From Clostridium sp. (GTDB taxonomy: Bacteria; Bacillota; Clostridia; Acetivibrionales; Acetivibrionaceae): a stretch of DNA of 7,040 bases. The position numbers were made by a program, and so were the translations under genes. Of this stretch, positions 1 to 5,159 are shown one piece after another (position 1 is the first letter of the stretch; each line of letters begins with the position of its first letter). The DNA lies in NCBI GenBank assembly GCA_012841175.1, contig DUVG01000232.1, forward strand, positions 1-7,040, read 5' to 3'. The notes beneath the pieces are model-generated. The model was not told the origin of the DNA. It saw nothing but the letters and a program-made list of their open reading frames with translations, and did not search any database.

Positions 1-570
1 AACTTCCCCATCAGCTAAAACCAAATCCTTTAAAGAAATAGTGCCTTCTAAACGCCTTTGTGCATCTGTAACATAGCAAGTGTAAATGGTTTCTTTGTCA
101 GGTGCATTTTTTCTGACCCTTTCAAGGGCTTCCTTTACAGTCATCTCCTTCTTTAAATCCACAAATTCAATTGTCATCAAACTTCCTGCAGAATAATCTG
201 GATACATCAAAAACTGATTTATTAATCTACGTTCCATTTCACTTGTGTTTTTAAGTATTTTTTTCACTACATTTGCAGGCATTTCTTCTAAAAGGTCAAC
301 TTTATCGTCAAAAAACAAATCATTTAAAATGTTTTTAAGCTCCGATTCATTAACTAAATTAAATAAAACTGCCTGCCTTTCTGCAGAAATATGGGAAAAT
401 ACATCTGCCGCCATCTCTTTTGGTAAAAGCCTAAATATAATGAGAGACTCTTTTTCCTCTATACTATCTAAAAAATCTGCTATATCAATAGGTGGTGTAT
501 TTATCAAATCTTCTTTTAGAATAGAATATTTTTTTTCACCTATTAACTTTTTTTCCCTTTCGAAATCCAT
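1..570 (-). CDS. mgtE: MgtE-family magnesium transporter, N-terminal part (gene runs off the window)
   Basis: MgtE is a membrane Mg2+ channel/transporter whose cytoplasmic N domain and paired CBS domains sense Mg2+ and gate the pore. Only the first 190 codons are present; the usual length is about 450, so most of the CBS pair and the whole membrane domain lie outside. The translation starts MDFEREKKLI. Residues about 25-120 form the helical MgtE N domain, with its repeated pattern of leucine/acidic motifs (PIDIADFLD, LLPKEMAADVF, LLEEMPANVV). It then runs into the start of the first CBS domain, marked by YPDYSAGSLMT near residues 123-133 and a later RRLEGTISLKDL segment. The ATG at 570 is chosen because AGAGGTG (583-577) lies 6 nt upstream. 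No frameshift is seen. The gene is divergent from the tro operon and has a long leader containing a small ORF. The family assignment is firm; substrate preference is inferred from the family. Confidence 0.93.
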   Translation of the reverse strand, partial: MDFEREKKLIGEKKYSILKEDLINTPPIDIADFLDSIEEKESLIIFRLLPKEMAADVFSHISAERQAVLFNLVNESELKNILNDLFFDDKVDLLEEMPANVVKKILKNTSEMERRLINQFLMYPDYSAGSLMTIEFVDLKKEMTVKEALERVRKNAPDKETIYTCYVTDAQRRLEGTISLKDLVLADGEV

Positions 571-576
571 ATAAAA

Positions 577-583
577 CACCTCT
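577..583 (-). promoter_or_regulatory. Ribosome binding site of mgtE
   Basis: On the minus strand AGAGGTG ends 6 nt before the ATG at 570. It supports that start over any in-frame alternative. Confidence 0.8.
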
Positions 584-620
584 CTAACTTTCAAAAACCT
601 AAAATTACCAATACAATAGA

Positions 621-729
621 CATAATACCATACTAGTATAATACTCAAAATTATTGTTTATAGAGTATGGCACATTAATAAAATATTAATATAATAACTT
701 AACTGGAATTATCAATCAGTAGTATTATG
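621..729 (-). repeat. Nested inverted repeats in the mgtE leader
   Basis: Several perfect complementary arms nest inside one another: 621-628 (CATAATAC) with 722-729 (8 bp); 628-634 (CCATACT) with 664-670 (7 bp); 674-680 with 684-690 (7 bp, AAA loop, all A/T); and 702-705 with 717-720 (4 bp). Together they could fold into a branched structure in the RNA between the leader ORF and mgtE. A competing pair, 641-646 (ATACTC) with 663-668, uses the same 3' segment, so two folds exclude each other. The DNA is very AT-rich, so part of this may be chance. Confidence 0.35.
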
Positions 730-761
730 CTTTAATATTGAAAATACCATGCACAAATAAA

Positions 762-863
762 TTAAGGAAGGTCAACACTTATATATAAACAAAGTGGTAG
801 AACGCTCCTTTTTTGCCATAATACCTTAAAAATATTTTCCCTATGATTGGGCCCAGGATCCAT
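762..863 (-). CDS. Small leader ORF upstream of mgtE (33 aa, MDPGPN start, MgtL-like)
   Basis: This 33-codon ORF lies wholly inside the mgtE leader. It begins MDPGPNHREN, continues with a basic/hydrophobic middle (FKVLWQKRSVLPL) and ends SVDLP before a TAA. It is almost certainly translated: a full GGAGGT (876-871) stands exactly 7 nt before the ATG, and a near-consensus promoter lies about 50 nt further upstream. The start resembles enterobacterial MgtL (MEPDPTP...), in which an acidic residue and alternating prolines just after Met make the ribosome sensitive to low Mg2+ and to proline supply, controlling the downstream transporter gene mgtA. Here the downstream gene is also a Mg2+ transporter, of an unrelated family. 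Visible in the sequence are the ORF, its signal and the D-P-x-P start; sharing the MgtL mechanism is inference. It could instead be a small functional peptide, but no membrane helix or metal-binding motif is evident. Confidence 0.65.
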   Translation of the reverse strand: MDPGPNHRENIFKVLWQKRSVLPLCLYISVDLP

Positions 864-872
864 TTCTACCAC
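794..872 (-). repeat. Inverted repeat spanning the leader ORF start and its late codons
   Basis: The arm GTGGTAGAA (872-864 on the minus strand) covers the spacer between the Shine-Dalgarno and ATG of the small ORF. It is perfectly complementary to TTCTACCAC (802-794), which lies in codons about 21-24 of the same ORF. Two G-U pairs and one A-U pair extend the helix to about 12 bp and draw in part of the GGAGGT. In the RNA, a ribosome reading through the ORF would open this helix. When the helix is closed, initiation of the leader ORF would be hindered. The pairing is directly visible; its function is inferred. Confidence 0.55.
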
Positions 873-876
873 CTCC
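871..876 (-). promoter_or_regulatory. Ribosome binding site of the leader ORF
   Basis: GGAGGT on the minus strand, 7 nt before the ATG at 863, is a perfect match to the anti-Shine-Dalgarno. This strength is the main reason for calling such a short ORF. Confidence 0.8.
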
Positions 877-901
877 ACTAATAAAATCTATTTTTAAAAA
901 T

Positions 902-920
902 TGTCATGTACTGTCATGTA
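902..920. repeat. Tandem 9-bp direct repeat at the mgtE transcription start
   Basis: TGTCATGTA occurs at 902-910 and again at 912-920, a 10-bp period (one helical turn). The pair directly follows the minus-strand -10 box and covers the predicted start of transcription, a position suited to an operator. No known repressor site is recognised. Confidence 0.5.
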
Positions 921-949
921 ATTATACTATACATACATTATGTTTTCAA
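921..949 (-). promoter_or_regulatory. Sigma-A promoter for the leader ORF and mgtE
   Basis: On the minus strand TTGAAA (949-944) and a perfect TATAAT (926-921) are separated by exactly 17 bp. The predicted start is near 914, about 50 nt before the leader ORF. This is the best promoter in the intergenic region. Confidence 0.8.
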
Positions 950-957
950 TAAAAACT

Positions 958-984
958 TTACTTTTACAAAATGTTTAAAAGTAA
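958..984. promoter_or_regulatory. Inverted repeat (9-9-9 bp) between divergent promoters, possible operator
   Basis: TTACTTTTA at 958-966 and its exact reverse complement at 976-984 flank a 9-bp spacer. The element touches the weak -35 position of the tro promoter and ends 9 bp upstream of the -35 box of the mgtE promoter, so a bound protein could affect either. It does not match the Zur, MntR or Fur consensus sites I know. Operator function is inferred from symmetry and position only. Confidence 0.4.
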
Positions 985-1010
985 CCCCCTATCTGTAGAA
1001 TGCATATAAT
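982..1010 (+). promoter_or_regulatory. Probable promoter of the troABCD operon
   Basis: A perfect TATAAT stands at 1005-1010. The -35 position at 17-bp spacing (982-987, TAACCC) fits poorly, so the promoter may be weak alone or depend on a regulator. The predicted start is near 1017. A 6-bp inverted repeat (TTAGTT 1022-1027 with AACTAA 1048-1053) lies in the short 5' UTR before the AGGGGGA ribosome binding site at 1074-1080. Confidence 0.5.
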
Positions 1011-1087
1011 AGACTAAAAATTTAGTTTTGTGAACTTATTTTCATATAACTAATGTACTTTTTCATTTACAAAAGGGGGATAGACAA

Positions 1088-2041
1088 ATGAGAAACACTC
1101 TCTTATGTATAGTTTTAACTTTTGTTTTAATTATTAGTTCTTTTATCTGGTATATTTATTCTAACAATACAAATAGCTATAACCCTTGCCAGCGTAATGG
1201 AAATTTGAGAGTTGTAACAACTACGACAATGATTACAGATTTAGTTAACATTTTAGGAAAAGATGTTTTAAAAGTAGATGGTTTAATGGGACCTGGTGTA
1301 GATCCGCATCTTTACCAGCCCACTGAAAGGGATGTTAAAAAACTTCAAGAGGCAAATGTGGTTTTTTATAATGGGCTTCATTTAGAAGGTAAAATGTCTG
1401 ATTTATTTAGAGAAATGTCCAGTCAAAATATTCCAACATATGCAGTTACTGATGCTATAAGCACTTCAAAATTACTTGCTGCAGAAGAAAGTAATGGGAA
1501 AGCTTTTGATCCTCATATATGGTCTGATGTTCAGCTGTGGAAAGAAGTTGTTGAGTTTGTTAAAGATAAGTTGGTGGCTTTAGACCCTTCAAATGGGGAG
1601 ATTTACACTAAAAATGCTAATAGCTACTTAGAAGAACTTAATACCCTACAGGAATATATAAATAGTAGACTTTCGGAAGTTCCACAAAATCAAAGAATTT
1701 TAATAACAGCCCATGATGCCTTTGCTTACTTTGGCAAAGCATATGATTTTACAGTTCTTGGTCTTCAAGGAATTAGTACCGAAACAGAAGCTGGTATTTT
1801 AGATGTAAAAAACTTAGCAGAGTTTATAGCCCAACACAAAGTACCTGCAATATTTATTGAAACATCAGTTCAAACCCGGCATATTGAAGCGCTGCAGGAA
1901 GCTGTTTTATCAAGAGGATTCAATGTGAAAATAGGTGGCAAACTCTTTTCTGATTCCCTAGGAGACCCTGATGAAGCAGAAGGAACGTATATAGGAATGG
2001 TAAAACATAATGTTGATACCATTGTAAATTCGCTAAAATAA
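1088..2041 (+). CDS. troA: Metal ABC transporter substrate-binding protein (TroA/MntA family)
   Basis: This extracytoplasmic receptor captures Mn2+ and/or Zn2+ and delivers it to the permease encoded downstream. The 317-aa length is normal for cluster A-I binding proteins (ZnuA/TroA fold). The four classical metal ligands are visible: H74 in GVDPHLYQPT, H143 in DPHIWSD, H209 in TAHDAF and D289 in LFSDSLG. Long stretches, such as the GLMGPGVDPHLY and YNGLHLE segments and the EGTYIGMVKHNVDTIV end, read like Treponema TroA. There is no long His-rich loop of the kind seen in many ZnuA proteins, which leans towards Mn2+ or mixed use. Residues 4-24 are a strong hydrophobic segment, but no lipobox follows; the only nearby Cys (C34, in YNPC) has the wrong context. 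The protein may therefore be held by an uncleaved anchor. The ATG follows AGGGGGA by 7 nt. First gene of a four-gene operon. Confidence 0.93.
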   Translation: MRNTLLCIVLTFVLIISSFIWYIYSNNTNSYNPCQRNGNLRVVTTTTMITDLVNILGKDVLKVDGLMGPGVDPHLYQPTERDVKKLQEANVVFYNGLHLEGKMSDLFREMSSQNIPTYAVTDAISTSKLLAAEESNGKAFDPHIWSDVQLWKEVVEFVKDKLVALDPSNGEIYTKNANSYLEELNTLQEYINSRLSEVPQNQRILITAHDAFAYFGKAYDFTVLGLQGISTETEAGILDVKNLAEFIAQHKVPAIFIETSVQTRHIEALQEAVLSRGFNVKIGGKLFSDSLGDPDEAEGTYIGMVKHNVDTIVNSLK

Positions 2042-2083
2042 TAGGTTATACCAATTTATAATAACATAAAAGAGGTAATAATT

Positions 2084-2875
2084 ATGTGTAAAAAAGCATT
2101 AGAAGTAAATGCACTAACAACAGCTTACAACAATAACCCTGTATTGTGGGATATAAATGTAGATGTGCCTGAAGGAATTATAATGGGAATTATAGGCCCT
2201 AATGGTGCTGGTAAAAGTACTTTTATAAAGTCTATACTAGGTCTTGTAAAACCTGTAGCTGGAAGTACAAAAATATATGGAAAACCCTATAAAAGTATAC
2301 GTAAAAAAATTGCATATGTTCCCCAAAAAGAAAGTGTGGATTGGGATTTTCCTACAACAGTACTTGATGTGGTTATGATGGGTCTTTATGGCAATATAGG
2401 CTGGATTAAAAGACCTGGGAAAAAAGAAAAACAACTTGCCCTAGATGCACTAGAAAAACTTGGCATGAAAGAATATTGCAACCGGCAAATAAACAAATTA
2501 TCCGGTGGACAGCAGCAGCGTACTTTTCTAGCAAGGGCTTTGGTACAGGATGCTGATCTTTATCTAATGGATGAACCATTTCAGGGCGTAGACGCACTTA
2601 CTGAAAAAGTAATAATGAATCTTATTAAAGATTTAAAAAATAAAGGAAAAACAATTATAGCAGTTCATCATAATTTAGAAACGGTTCTTGAATATTTTGA
2701 CTGGATTATGATGTTAAATGTAAAGTGTATTGCAATAGGCCCCTGCAAAGAAGTATTTACAGGAGAAAACCTAGCTAAAACTTACAGTTCTTCTCAAGCA
2801 CCTTACCAAAGTTTTGTAGTAAAAAAAGATCGAAGTATTTATAAAAGCTCCATTTTAAGGGGAGAAAAAATATGA
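2084..2875 (+). CDS. troB: Metal ABC transporter ATP-binding protein (TroB/MntB family)
   Basis: This cytoplasmic ATPase powers the Mn2+/Zn2+ importer. At 263 aa it has every ABC motif in order: Walker A GPNGAGKST (38-46), Q-loop in AYVPQKE (Q81), signature LSGGQ (139-143), Walker B LYLMDEP with catalytic E164, D-loop near G168-D170, and switch histidine H195 in AVHHNL. The segment VDWDFPTTVLDVVMMG after the Q-loop is typical of the Mn/Zn/Fe chelate-type MntB/TroB/ZnuC group. AGAGGT at 2071-2076 lies 7 nt before the ATG. The gap from troA is 42 nt with no terminator, and the stop overlaps the troC start as ATGA, implying translational coupling. Metal choice cannot be read from the ATPase. Confidence 0.95.
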   Translation: MCKKALEVNALTTAYNNNPVLWDINVDVPEGIIMGIIGPNGAGKSTFIKSILGLVKPVAGSTKIYGKPYKSIRKKIAYVPQKESVDWDFPTTVLDVVMMGLYGNIGWIKRPGKKEKQLALDALEKLGMKEYCNRQINKLSGGQQQRTFLARALVQDADLYLMDEPFQGVDALTEKVIMNLIKDLKNKGKTIIAVHHNLETVLEYFDWIMMLNVKCIAIGPCKEVFTGENLAKTYSSSQAPYQSFVVKKDRSIYKSSILRGEKI

Positions 2876-3993
2876 TTGAATACTTATTGTCGATATTTCA
2901 AGACCATACATTAAGAACTGTTTTACTAGGCTCTGGAATATTAGGAATCACCTCTGGCATCTTAGGGTCATTTGCACTTTTAAGAAAACAAAGCCTATTA
3001 GGAGACGCTATTTCACATTCTGCTCTTCCTGGTATAGCCATTGCATTTTTAATTACTAAAAGCTCCTCTCCAATTATACTTTTATCAGGTGCTCTAATTG
3101 CCGGATGGATTTCCTCTATATGCATGATGTCCATTGTCCGGTTTACTAAAATAAAGTACGATGGTGCTCTTGGAATTATATTATCTGTTTTCTTTGGGCT
3201 TGGACTGGTAATGTTAAGTGTTGTGCAAAAAATACCTGACTCAAGGCAAGCAGGACTTAATAAATTTTTATTTGGTCAGGCTGCAACACTCCTTAAAGAA
3301 GACATTTCTACAATGGGTATTTTAAGTGGTATAGCCCTTATTATAACTTTTGTTTTTTGGAAGGAGTTTAAACTACTTATATTCAATCCTGAGTTTGGAG
3401 ACAGCATAGGTCTTCCTATGAAAAAAATAGACATTCTCCTCACATGTCTTATTGTTGTGGCAATAGTTGTAGGACTTCAAACGGTGGGGGTGGTATTAAT
3501 GAGTGCCATGCTCATTGCACCTGCTTCTGCAAGCAGACAGTGGACTAATAGATTGGAAATAATGATTATACTTGCAGGCTTTTTAGGGGCAATGTCCAGT
3601 GTAACAGGGACATTAATAAGTAGCAAAACATCTAATATGCCCACAGGTCCAATAATTGTCCTTGTAAGTTTTTTAATATTTACTCTTTCTCTTTTCTTTG
3701 CCCCTAAAAGAGGTATAATAAATAAACTATTTTGCACTTATAAAAACAATTTAAAAATTACACAAAACATCCTTCTAACTTATATTTATCATTTATGCAA
3801 CAGCAAAGACTCTGTAGGTTTAACAGAACTTATGAAAAAAAACCCATGTAATTCTTCAAAAAAACTTATTAAAATTTTAAAACAAATGGAAAATTCAAAT
3901 TTATTGCAAGAACATAGTGACAAATGGAAACTTACACTAAAAGGAGTTAAAAAAGTAAGGAAACTACAGCTAGAAGGTGATTTTTATGATTAG
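2872..3993 (+). CDS. troC: Metal ABC transporter permease with C-terminal winged-helix-like extension (TroC/MntC family)
   Basis: This is the first of two membrane subunits forming the metal channel. Residues 1-285 are an ABC-3 family permease with about 8 hydrophobic segments. Family hallmarks are visible: LLGDAISHSALPGIAIAF (43-60), the coupling region around FNPEFGDSIGLP (171-182), QTVGVVLMSAMLIAPA (203-218) and MPTGPIIVLVS (256-266). Residues about 290-373 are not membrane-like. They read as a small winged helix: helices at about 295-309, 315-321 and 327-344, then LLQEHSDKWKLTLKG resembling a wing and final strand. Such extensions occur in MntC-type permeases (Bacillus MntC is also longer than MntD), and may sense metal or state, but no DtxR-like metal-ligand cluster is obvious. 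AAGGGGAG at 2857-2864 precedes the ATG, which overlaps the troB stop (ATGA). The 3' end overlaps troD by 8 nt. Confidence 0.93.
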   Translation: MIEYLLSIFQDHTLRTVLLGSGILGITSGILGSFALLRKQSLLGDAISHSALPGIAIAFLITKSSSPIILLSGALIAGWISSICMMSIVRFTKIKYDGALGIILSVFFGLGLVMLSVVQKIPDSRQAGLNKFLFGQAATLLKEDISTMGILSGIALIITFVFWKEFKLLIFNPEFGDSIGLPMKKIDILLTCLIVVAIVVGLQTVGVVLMSAMLIAPASASRQWTNRLEIMIILAGFLGAMSSVTGTLISSKTSNMPTGPIIVLVSFLIFTLSLFFAPKRGIINKLFCTYKNNLKITQNILLTYIYHLCNSKDSVGLTELMKKNPCNSSKKLIKILKQMENSNLLQEHSDKWKLTLKGVKKVRKLQLEGDFYD

Positions 3994-4873
3994 TCCACAG
4001 TTTGAAATTCAATTAATAGCTATTCTTACCAGCCTTGCCTGCACATTAGCTGGTACTTTTTTGGTGCTCAGAAAAATGGCCATGATGAGTGATGCTATAA
4101 GTCATTCAATTTTAGTAGGTATTGCAATTGCTTTTTTGTATACCAAAAATATTCACTCTCCACTGCTTATTATAGCAGCTACCCTCACAGGTTTGCTGAC
4201 AGTTGTTTTAGTTGAAATATTAAAAAATACAAACTTGGTTTCTGAAGATTCGGCCATAGGTCTTGTTTTTACTTCACTTTTTAGTATTGGTGTGATTATC
4301 ATTTCAAAGTATGCACGAAATGTTCATATTGATACAGATGCGGTTTTATTAGGTGAAATTGCCTTTGCCCCCTTTAGAAGATTTTATATAGGAAACATTG
4401 ACTTAGGGCCAAAATCCCTTTATATTATGGCAACAATACTTCTTGTTAACATAGTGTTTATTTCCCTCTTTTATAAAGAATTAAAAATAGCCACCTTTGA
4501 CCCGTCCCTTGCATTTGTATTAGGAATTACTCCTAGCGCCATTCACTATGGACTTATGGCAATTGTTTCTATAACTGCAATTGGCGCATTTGATACAGTA
4601 GGTTCAATACTTGTAGTGGCACTTATGGTTGTTCCTCCATTAACCGCATATCTTTTAACAGATAAATTAAAAATCATGATACCTTTAAGTGCCATACTGG
4701 GTATATTAGCAGGTGTTTTAGGTTACCGGGCCGCACAACTTTTGGATGTTTCAATTTCCGGTTCTATGGCAACTGTTTCTGGCATTATGTTTCTTTTTGC
4801 CTTTATCATTTCTCCACAAAAGGGTATTGGGGCTGCTTTTAGACGGTATAAAAAAACAAAAACCTCCTTTTAA
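3986..4873 (+). CDS. troD: Metal ABC transporter permease (TroD/MntD family)
   Basis: This second membrane subunit of the Mn2+/Zn2+ importer presumably pairs with TroC. It is an ABC-3 permease of 295 aa with about 8 hydrophobic segments and the family motifs MSDAISHSILVGIAIAF (34-50), HIDTDAVLLGEIAF (114-127), TFDPSLAFVLGI (170-181) and AFDTVGSILVVALMVVPPLTAYLLT (201-225). A GTG at 3977 would add three residues, but it lies inside the AAGGTGA that serves as ribosome binding site for the ATG at 3986, 5 nt away, so the ATG is preferred. The start overlaps the troC stop by 8 nt, typical of coupled translation. There is no C-terminal extension, unlike TroC. The last 24 bp of the gene also encode, on the other strand, the terminator of the tRNA-Arg gene. 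Confidence 0.94.
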   Translation: MISPQFEIQLIAILTSLACTLAGTFLVLRKMAMMSDAISHSILVGIAIAFLYTKNIHSPLLIIAATLTGLLTVVLVEILKNTNLVSEDSAIGLVFTSLFSIGVIIISKYARNVHIDTDAVLLGEIAFAPFRRFYIGNIDLGPKSLYIMATILLVNIVFISLFYKELKIATFDPSLAFVLGITPSAIHYGLMAIVSITAIGAFDTVGSILVVALMVVPPLTAYLLTDKLKIMIPLSAILGILAGVLGYRAAQLLDVSISGSMATVSGIMFLFAFIISPQKGIGAAFRRYKKTKTSF

Positions 4874-4883
4874 TAATGGAGGT
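4850..4883 (-). terminator. Intrinsic terminator of tRNA-Arg, overlapping the troD end
   Basis: On the minus strand, 2 nt after the encoded CCA, ACCTCC (4883-4878) pairs with GGAGGT (4867-4862) across a 10-nt loop. A T-rich tract (TTTTTGTTTTTTT, 4862-4850) follows immediately. On the plus strand the same hairpin lacks a T-tract, so it should stop only the tRNA transcript. The element extends into the last codons of troD. Confidence 0.85.
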
Positions 4884-4885
4884 CT

Positions 4886-4961
4886 TGGTACGCCCGAGAC
4901 GATTCGAACGTCCGAATGCAGGTTTAGGAAACCTGTGCCTTATCCACTTGGCCACGGGCGC
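4886..4961 (-). tRNA. tRNA-Arg (anticodon CCT)
   Basis: This 76-nt gene has a complete cloverleaf. The acceptor GCGCCCG pairs with CGGGCGT (one terminal G-U). The D stem is GCC/GGC, with G18-G19 followed by A20, typical of tRNA-Arg. The anticodon stem CAGGT/ACCTG encloses loop TTCCTAA with anticodon CCT, reading AGG codons. The T stem GGACG/CGTCT holds loop TTCGAAT. The CCA end is encoded. It has its own promoter and terminator and stands alone, convergent with the tro operon. Confidence 0.97.
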
Positions 4962-4996
4962 ATAACTTTATTGCTTCTTATTAAAGAAACATAGAT

Positions 4997-5025
4997 ATTT
5001 TAACATGTGAAAATAAAAAAATCAA
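4997..5025 (-). promoter_or_regulatory. Promoter of tRNA-Arg
   Basis: On the minus strand TTGATT (5025-5020) and TAAAAT (5002-4997) are 17 bp apart, giving a start near 4990 and a leader of about 29 nt before the mature tRNA 5' end. Confidence 0.65.
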
Positions 5026-5065
5026 TAGTTAGGAAAAATATTCTAAAAACTAATTTTTATAGGTT

Positions 5066-5107
5066 AGTGTTTATATGATCCCCCTCAAAATAAACACTTA
5101 TTTTTTT
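5066..5107 (+). terminator. Intrinsic terminator (or attenuator) ahead of the FN3-repeat gene
   Basis: AGTGTTTAT (5066-5074) pairs perfectly with ATAAACACT (5090-5098) around a 15-nt loop. After T-A come seven Ts (5101-5107). It works only in the plus direction. It may end tro read-through past the antisense tRNA gene, or it may lie within the leader of the FN3-repeat gene and act as an attenuator. The sequence does not decide. Confidence 0.7.
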
Positions 5108-5121
5108 ACCTAAATATATCG

Positions 5122-5144
5122 ATAAAAGAATAGAGGTCTTTTAT
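5122..5144 (+). repeat. Hairpin just upstream of the FN3-gene ribosome binding site
   Basis: ATAAAAGA (5122-5129) and TCTTTTAT (5137-5144) are an 8-bp perfect inverted repeat with a 7-nt loop, ending 4 nt before GGAGGG (5149-5154). It may protect the 5' end of the message or tune ribosome access. Its role is unknown. I find no convincing sigma-A promoter between the terminator at 5107 and the start codon. Confidence 0.45.
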
Positions 5145-5159
5145 TAATGGAGGGTACTT

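Larger units (their letters stand above)
571..914 (-). promoter_or_regulatory. Long 5' leader of mgtE (about 345 nt)
   Basis: If transcription starts about 7 nt after the -10 box at 926-921, the mgtE message has roughly 345 nt before the start codon. In order along the RNA it contains a tandem 9-bp repeat at its 5' end, a strongly initiated 33-codon ORF, and an AT-rich stretch with several inverted repeats (729-722/628-621, 670-664/634-628, 690-684/680-674). The mgtE ribosome binding site comes last. The only notable T-run before mgtE (598-594 on the minus strand) has no convincing GC hairpin in front of it. Any control would therefore more likely act on translation, or through Rho, than through an intrinsic terminator. 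I do not see the conserved core of the M-box riboswitch that often precedes Firmicutes mgtE genes. The regulatory role is inference. Confidence 0.5.

Noticed and set aside
245..574. 109-codon plus-strand reading frame
   Set aside because: It is antisense to mgtE, has no ribosome binding site, and its composition is that of a shadow frame.
793..870. tRNA-Gly-like or T-box-like string (AGTGGTAGAAC on the plus strand)
   Set aside because: It resembles a tRNA-Gly D-arm and a T-box core, but no acceptor, anticodon or T-arm pairing works, and no terminator follows. The match is explained by the leader ORF and its inverted repeat on the other strand.
571..914. M-box (Mg2+) riboswitch before mgtE
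   Set aside because: M-boxes are common before Firmicutes mgtE genes, but I could not find the conserved core segments on the minus strand. The leader instead contains a translated small ORF. A covariance-model search would settle it.
3977..3985. GTG start for troD adding three residues
   Set aside because: The GTG lies within the AAGGTGA that acts as ribosome binding site for the ATG at 3986.
4886..4961. Integration site for a mobile element at the tRNA-Arg gene
   Set aside because: tRNA-Arg genes are common attachment sites, but no integrase gene and no repeat of the tRNA 3' end are visible in the window.
4746..4994. 82-codon plus-strand reading frame overlapping troD and the tRNA
   Set aside because: It is out of frame with a clear permease and runs antisense across a complete tRNA gene, so it cannot be a real protein gene.
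4868..5153. Near-identical 15-mers TTTTAATAATGGAGG (4868) and TTTTATTAATGGAGG (5139)
   Set aside because: One belongs to a terminator loop and stem, the other to a ribosome binding site region. Short AT-rich strings plus GGAGG recur by chance, and no flanking similarity supports a duplication or attachment site.
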